From contig JAQUUS010000058.1 in assembly GCA_028693775.1 (NCBI GenBank), positions 1 through 8,061 on the forward strand: 8,061 nt of DNA, given 5' to 3'. Shown one piece after another: positions 4,463-8,061 of this stretch (positions within the stretch are counted from its first letter, which is position 1; each line of letters opens with the position of its first letter). The notes beneath the pieces are model-generated. The model saw nothing but the letters and a program-made list of their open reading frames with translations, was not told where the DNA came from and ran no database searches. This DNA is from Alphaproteobacteria bacterium. GTDB taxonomy: Bacteria; Pseudomonadota; Alphaproteobacteria; UBA9219. The position numbers and the translations under genes are program-made.

Positions 4463-6140
4463 GACTCTTTCGAAACTCAAGCGCGCTTTCTTTCCCGATA
4501 ACGGGACACGGCTGGGCGCGGCCGCTTATGCCTTTCTCTTTTTGCTTTGCACGGCTTTCTTTTTGCCGGGTATCGCGTCCATGCCGCCAACGGACAGGGA
4601 CGAGTCTTTGTTCGCTCAGGCCAGCAAGCAGATGATCGAGACAGGCAACTATACCGATATCCGCGTTCAGGACAAACCGCGCTACAAAAAACCCATCGGC
4701 ATCTATTGGCTTCAAAGCGCAGCCGTTCGCGCGCTGAGCCCCGGACATCTCAACGAAATCTGGGCTTATCGCGTGCCCTCCTTTGTCGGCGCGACCGTGG
4801 CCGTTCTTATGACGGCGGCGCTGGGGGCGCTGCTCTTCTCTCCCATGGCGGGGTTTCTGGCCGGGGTTATGATGGCCGGGTGCGTGCTGCTTAACGTCGA
4901 GGCGCGGCTCGCAAAAACCGATGCCGCCCTGCTCGCTTGCATTGTGACGTCCATGTGGGGACTTGCGCGGGCTTATTTGCGCAAGATCGAGGGACTCGGC
5001 GTTCCGTTCGTTTTCTGGACGGCTTTGGCAATCGGCGTGCTTATCAAGGGACCGGTTATTCTTTTGCCGCTTTTCGGAACCCTGCTTTGGCTTTTCCATA
5101 TCGAAAAATCCCTCATGTGGCTCGGCAAGCTTCGGCCTGTGAACGGCATCGTTTATGCCGCGGCCCTCATCGCGCCTTGGTTTATCGCCATTTCGATGCA
5201 GAGCCATGGCGCCTTTATGGAACAGTCGGCAGGTAACGATATGCTCGCAAAAATCTGGCAGGGGCAAAATCGCGGCATGCTGCCGCCCGGACTGCATTTG
5301 CTCGCTTTTCCGATTTTGTTCTTTCCGTTCTCTCTGTTCTCGGCCTTTGCCGCACCGGACGTTTGGGAAAACAGGGGCAAGCCTGCCGTGCGCTTCTGTC
5401 TCGGGTGGATCATTCCGACGTGGCTCGTTTTTGAGATGACGCTCACCAAGCTTCCTCATTACGTTCTGCCCACTTATCCGGCGATTGCGATTTTGACCGC
5501 CAAGTATTTGCTGGACGGGTTTCCTGTCGTGACGCGCTCCGAGGATCGCTGGCCGGTTATGGTTTCGGCGGGTATTTGGTTCGCTATCGGCGCGGGGTTC
5601 GCTTTTCTTTTCTCGGCCCTTCCCTCCTTCACCAACAAGGATATCTTCTTGCCTCAGGTCGCGGCGGCGGGCGTGCTTCTTCTCTCTCAGGGGCCTTCGC
5701 TCGGCGCTTATTTCGGCAACAAAATTACAAGCGCCGTTTTGATGACTTTTGCGAGCCTGACGTTCCTTACCATTACGTTCGCCTATACGCTTCCTCGCCT
5801 CGATCATGTCTGGATGTCTCGCGAGATCGTTCAGACCGTCGGCGATAACGCTCGCTGCGACTCTCCTCAGGTCGTGACGCTCGGATATCATGAGCCGAGT
5901 CTCATCTTTATGGCGGGAACCAACACGATTGTGGCAAAATCCAGCGCAGAAGCCGCCGAGGCCTTCCGTAACGGCAAGTGCCGCTTTGCCGTGATCGACG
6001 CGCGCCACAAGGACGAATTCCTCGGCCTTTTCAAGGACAATGCCGATAAACAGCTTCGCGAACTCAACGTTATCGAAGCTCTCAATATCGGCCGAGGAAA
6101 AAAGATTGAATTGACTGTGTTCAACCTTGAGGAGCAATAA
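4455..6140 (+). CDS. ArnT-like glycosyltransferase (GT-C fold, lipid-linked sugar donor)
   Basis: A 561-residue polytopic inner-membrane protein, close to the 550 of E. coli ArnT. After a first helix (about 23-42) comes the periplasmic loop with the acidic pair Asp49-Glu50 in PPTDRDESLFA, the catalytic or metal site of this superfamily. KPRYKKPIGIYWLQ (74-87) follows, matching the ArnT-type KPP-YWL motif, and KLPHYVLPTYPA (332-343) is the second hallmark. Many hydrophobic helices lie between 105 and 446, and a soluble C-terminal domain of about 110 residues ends the protein. Such enzymes move a sugar from a polyprenyl phosphate onto lipid A, core or protein on the periplasmic side. The donor sugar is not deducible. 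The start is the ATG overlapping the LAB_N stop (ATGCCTGA); a longer frame from 4344 would lie within LAB_N and has no family-like sequence. The polyprenyl-phosphate sugar synthase that usually accompanies it is absent from this window. Confidence 0.9.
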   Translation: MPETLSKLKRAFFPDNGTRLGAAAYAFLFLLCTAFFLPGIASMPPTDRDESLFAQASKQMIETGNYTDIRVQDKPRYKKPIGIYWLQSAAVRALSPGHLNEIWAYRVPSFVGATVAVLMTAALGALLFSPMAGFLAGVMMAGCVLLNVEARLAKTDAALLACIVTSMWGLARAYLRKIEGLGVPFVFWTALAIGVLIKGPVILLPLFGTLLWLFHIEKSLMWLGKLRPVNGIVYAAALIAPWFIAISMQSHGAFMEQSAGNDMLAKIWQGQNRGMLPPGLHLLAFPILFFPFSLFSAFAAPDVWENRGKPAVRFCLGWIIPTWLVFEMTLTKLPHYVLPTYPAIAILTAKYLLDGFPVVTRSEDRWPVMVSAGIWFAIGAGFAFLFSALPSFTNKDIFLPQVAAAGVLLLSQGPSLGAYFGNKITSAVLMTFASLTFLTITFAYTLPRLDHVWMSREIVQTVGDNARCDSPQVVTLGYHEPSLIFMAGTNTIVAKSSAEAAEAFRNGKCRFAVIDARHKDEFLGLFKDNADKQLRELNVIEALNIGRGKKIELTVFNLEEQ

Positions 6141-6308
6141 TAGACTCCTCGGCGACTGAGGGACGTGCCTATAACGTTTTTCGCACAGGTTTTTTTTGCG
6201 CGCCGGGTTTTTTGCGGACCGTTTCCCTCGTTCCGCACGCTTTCCCCTTCTGCGGTTTTTGGGGCTCTTGCGCTCTTGCGAACGCGATAACGATGAGGAA
6301 TTGACGGT
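6141..6308. other. gap between the ArnT-like and PAP2 genes with repeated T-tracts
   Basis: GAGGAG (6129-6134) can pair with CTCCTC (6145-6150) around the ArnT-like stop codon, but no T-run follows directly. Farther on lie T-tracts at 6177-6181, 6190-6197, 6208-6213 and 6256-6260, and a stem TGCGGA/TCCGCA (6213-6218 with 6232-6237). GTGC/GCAC (6165-6168 with 6183-6186) just before the eight-T run could act as a weak intrinsic terminator. An 8-base tandem repeat GCTCTTGC occupies 6264-6279. I see no good promoter. Whether PAP2 shares the upstream transcript is therefore unclear. Confidence 0.35.
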
Positions 6309-7064
6309 ATGACGGTCGATGCTAGGACAATCAGGGACTGGGCCTCTTCTTTGGCAAGCGCCTTCATCAACAAGTTCCGCGCCGACCGGAAAACCGGGAA
6401 GACCCGTGCTTATTGGATCGGCGGATTCTTTGTCCTTGAACTTATTCTCATTCTGCTCACTGACAGGCCTCTGGCCGAGGCCATGAAGGCCATTAGCGAC
6501 GGCCAATCCGGGTTTACCGATTTCTTTCGCAGCATCACAGATCTCGGAAAAGGCGCCGTTTATATCTGGCCCTGCGGTATCGCCACGATTTTCGGCGCTT
6601 TTATTTCGCGCGGCAAGGATATCCCAACGCGCTATCGCAAGTTCTTCGGCTATCTGGGAATTCATGCCTTCTTTATCTTCGGGACCGTTGGCCTTTCGGG
6701 CATCGCCGTCAATATCATCAAACCCCTTCTGGGACGCGCACGCCCACGCCTTTGGCTGACCGAAGGCGTTTACGGGTTCGATCCCTTCACTTTTTTCAAT
6801 TTCCTCTGGAACAGCATGCCTTCGGGACATTCGACCACCGCCTTCGCCGTCGCCTATGCCTTGATCAAAATGTTCCCTTCCGCCAAGATCTTATGGCTCG
6901 GCTATGCCGTCGTTCTCTCCCTGAGCCGCGTTATTGTGGACGCCCATTATCTTTCGGACGTTCTGGCCGGGGCCGCTTTCGGATGGCTTGTTTCGGATGC
7001 CTTTTTCCGCTATGGGATGGGTCCGATTGCCAGAATTATTTTTCCCATTGACAAACACCTCTAG
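6309..7064 (+). CDS. PAP2-family membrane phosphatase
   Basis: A 251-residue membrane protein carrying the complete three-part PAP2 signature: KX6RP as Lys138 to Pro146, PSGH at 171-174 (His174), and SRX5HX3D as Ser206-Arg207, His213 and Asp217. Predicted helices are at about 36-51, 84-99, 115-135, 174-188, 195-209 and 215-231, with the active-site loops on one face of the membrane. Family members remove phosphate from lipids such as undecaprenyl pyrophosphate, phosphatidylglycerophosphate or lipid A (LpxE and LpxF types). Location after an ArnT-like transferase favours lipid A or polyprenyl carrier dephosphorylation, but the substrate is not fixed by sequence. GAGGAA lies eight bases before the ATG. 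The XRE gene follows after 18 bases. Confidence 0.92.
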   Translation: MTVDARTIRDWASSLASAFINKFRADRKTGKTRAYWIGGFFVLELILILLTDRPLAEAMKAISDGQSGFTDFFRSITDLGKGAVYIWPCGIATIFGAFISRGKDIPTRYRKFFGYLGIHAFFIFGTVGLSGIAVNIIKPLLGRARPRLWLTEGVYGFDPFTFFNFLWNSMPSGHSTTAFAVAYALIKMFPSAKILWLGYAVVLSLSRVIVDAHYLSDVLAGAAFGWLVSDAFFRYGMGPIARIIFPIDKHL

Positions 7065-7082
7065 ATGAGATAGGAAATTTCC

Positions 7083-7577
7083 ATGACAAAAGACAAAGAA
7101 AACCTCGCCCCGGAGTGGGTCAAAAATCTCCGCCGCCTCATGGACGAACAAGGCCTCAATCCCCGCAAGCTTTCATTGCTCGCAGGGCTTAACGCCACCG
7201 CCGTTCGCGATATGATCGAGGGCCGCTCGCGGTTTCCCCGCTACGATACCGTTCAGGCTTTGGCCGACGTTCTCGGCACGACGCCTGCCATGCTTATGAG
7301 CAGCAAGAAAACAGGCGCGGAAATTCAGGCAAAAGGCGCTCCTTTCGGCCACAATATCGAAATCCTTGCCGAAATTATCGGCCGCTTGCAGGAAACCGCC
7401 ACTGAACTCGGACGTGAGCTCAATCCGCGCGAATTCGCCGCCATGGCCGCTACCATTTATCGCCGTTTGCAGGATATGAGCGACGATATGTCTCACAAGA
7501 GCAGGCTCAGCTCCATTAAACCTCAGGTTTATGATTTGCTCGAATATGAAACGCTTCGGCACAAGAGAGGCAAGTAA
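7083..7577 (+). CDS. XRE-family helix-turn-helix regulator
   Basis: A 164-residue cytoplasmic protein. Residues 11-72 form an XRE/Cro-type DNA-binding domain: EWVKNLRRLMDEQGLN begins it, NPRKLSLLAGLNATAVRDMI (26-45) covers the helix-turn-helix, and DTVQALADVLGTTPAML (55-71) completes it. The C-terminal part (about 88-164) is mostly helical and basic towards the end (HKRGK). It is not an S24 peptidase and not a recognised ligand domain, so the trigger is unknown. AGGAA with a spacing of about eight bases precedes the ATG. Only 18 bases separate it from PAP2, so it is probably on the same transcript. The AT-rich gap downstream holds repeated motifs that could be its operators, controlling the next gene; this is inference. 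Confidence 0.9.
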   Translation: MTKDKENLAPEWVKNLRRLMDEQGLNPRKLSLLAGLNATAVRDMIEGRSRFPRYDTVQALADVLGTTPAMLMSSKKTGAEIQAKGAPFGHNIEILAEIIGRLQETATELGRELNPREFAAMAATIYRRLQDMSDDMSHKSRLSSIKPQVYDLLEYETLRHKRGK

Positions 7578-7587
7578 CAAAATTTCG

Positions 7588-7735
7588 GAGCTACCTAAAT
7601 TGGGTAATTACTTTCTCTTTTTGGGTAGTTGTGTAATAAAATGAGGTACTTAGCTGATTTTTTCTTGAATTAGTTTCGCCTGTTTGTGCTAATGTAGAAT
7701 TATTGAATTGCTTATTTTAGGTAGCTCATTTAGGT
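7588..7735. repeat. inverted and direct TTRGGTA-type repeats, probable operator array
   Basis: GAGCTACCTAAA (7588-7599) is the exact reverse complement of TTTAGGTAGCTC (7716-7727), a perfect 12-base inverted repeat. TTTAGGT recurs at 7729-7735, 13 bases after its copy at 7716-7722. Variants TTGGGTAATT (7600-7609) and TTGGGTAGTT (7621-7630) differ at one base and are 21 bases apart, two helical turns. TGAGGTA at 7642-7648 is another near copy, and GTAATTAC (7604-7611) is palindromic. The copies flank and overlap the likely promoter of the downstream membrane-protein gene. The repeats are seen directly; the operator role is inferred from the XRE gene just before. Confidence 0.5.
7665..7700 (+). 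promoter_or_regulatory. candidate promoter for the right-end membrane protein gene
   Basis: TTGAAT (7665-7670) is a possible -35 box. TGCTAATGT (7687-7695) resembles an extended -10, at a long 19-base spacing, and TAGAAT (7695-7700) is an alternative -10 with five of six matches. Either predicts a start near 7702-7708, so the two TTTAGGT copies (7716-7735) would lie just downstream, where a bound repressor would block transcription. The call is tentative because no single -35/-10 pair is ideal. Confidence 0.3.
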
Positions 7736-7760
7736 GAAACACTTTTTTAGGGGCGATATT

Positions 7761-8061
7761 ATGGAAGACACGGGCGAAAAAATAGTCTTTCTGGCCAGAG
7801 AACTCCTCGAAGCCAGGGTTCCGGAAATTCCGGTCGCCAAAAAGACCACAACGATCACCATGACCTTCAAGACGTTGTGCTTCACCACCCTTCTCGCCGC
7901 TGCCGGAGGTACCGTGATCTCCACTTACGTTCAAGAACACAGCCGTCCCCTCAACAGGTATGATAAAATCGAGCTTCAGGCGCTCATTTTCTATACCTCT
8001 CGCATCAAGAATATCAGCGAGGAGATTTTGCGCCAGGAAGTCGAAAAACTCGCAGATGTCG
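7761..8061 (+). CDS. unrecognised single-pass membrane protein, 3' end cut off by window
   Basis: The first 100 residues are present. A polar N-terminal segment (MEDTGEKIVFLARELLEARV) leads to a KTTTITMTFK stretch and one hydrophobic helix at about 36-57 (rich in Leu, Ala and Gly). After it comes a predominantly helical soluble part, including ELQALIFYTSRIKNISEEIL (71-90), with alternating charged residues. The helix is too far from the N-terminus for a typical cleaved signal peptide, so it is probably an anchor. AGGGG with a seven-base spacing supports the ATG. I do not recognise the family. It follows an XRE regulator and an operator-like repeat array, so its expression is probably conditional. 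A transmembrane regulator, effector or secretion component would all fit. Confidence 0.75.
   Translation, partial: MEDTGEKIVFLARELLEARVPEIPVAKKTTTITMTFKTLCFTTLLAAAGGTVISTYVQEHSRPLNRYDKIELQALIFYTSRIKNISEEILRQEVEKLADV

Noticed and set aside
4422..6830. An 802-residue open frame on the minus strand, opposite the ArnT-like and PAP2 genes
   Set aside because: It mirrors two well-supported genes with clear family motifs, is rich in Arg, Glu and Gly without any recognisable domain, and its openness is explained by the codon choice of the plus-strand genes.

Overview
The window looks like chromosomal DNA from a Gram-negative alphaproteobacterium of moderate GC content. This is an inference from the gene families: a CMP-Kdo synthetase-like enzyme, a LAB_N membrane protein, an ArnT-like lipid A glycosyltransferase and MurA together imply an outer membrane with lipopolysaccharide. 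A small basic protein gene sits directly in front of murA, an arrangement I associate with alphaproteobacteria. The genus cannot be read from the sequence. I see no insertion sequence, CRISPR array, tRNA or rRNA.

The layout is divergent around about 2026-2226. To the left, everything is on the minus strand. A Nudix hydrolase (2025-1366) is followed by a 432-base AT-rich gap with no convincing gene. Then comes a small basic 54-residue protein (933-769), followed after 3 bases by murA (from 765, cut by the window edge), which makes the first committed step of peptidoglycan synthesis. The small gene has an unusually good promoter so close to its ATG that the transcript would be nearly leaderless.

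To the right, everything is on the plus strand. A KdsB-type cytidylyltransferase overlaps by 4 bases (ATGA) a histidine-phosphatase-family protein whose second catalytic histidine is replaced by asparagine. Next come a PCC/DUF296 protein, a stand-alone LAB_N protein, an ArnT-like polyprenyl-phosphate glycosyltransferase that overlaps it by 8 bases, and a PAP2 phosphatase. An XRE-type regulator follows. The central block reads as an envelope and lipid A/LPS modification cluster: sugar activation (KdsB-like), transfer of a lipid-linked sugar in the inner membrane (ArnT-like with LAB_N) and lipid phosphate removal or recycling (PAP2).

The right end is the most accessory-looking part. The XRE regulator is followed by a 183-base AT-rich gap holding a perfect 12-base inverted repeat and several copies of a TTRGGTA-type motif, then by an unrecognised single-pass membrane protein that runs off the window. 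This looks like an operator region for a regulated membrane-protein gene. I see no clear evidence for a wholly new system. The best leads are the kdsB-like/phosphatase pair, the right-hand operator array and the near-leaderless start ahead of murA.
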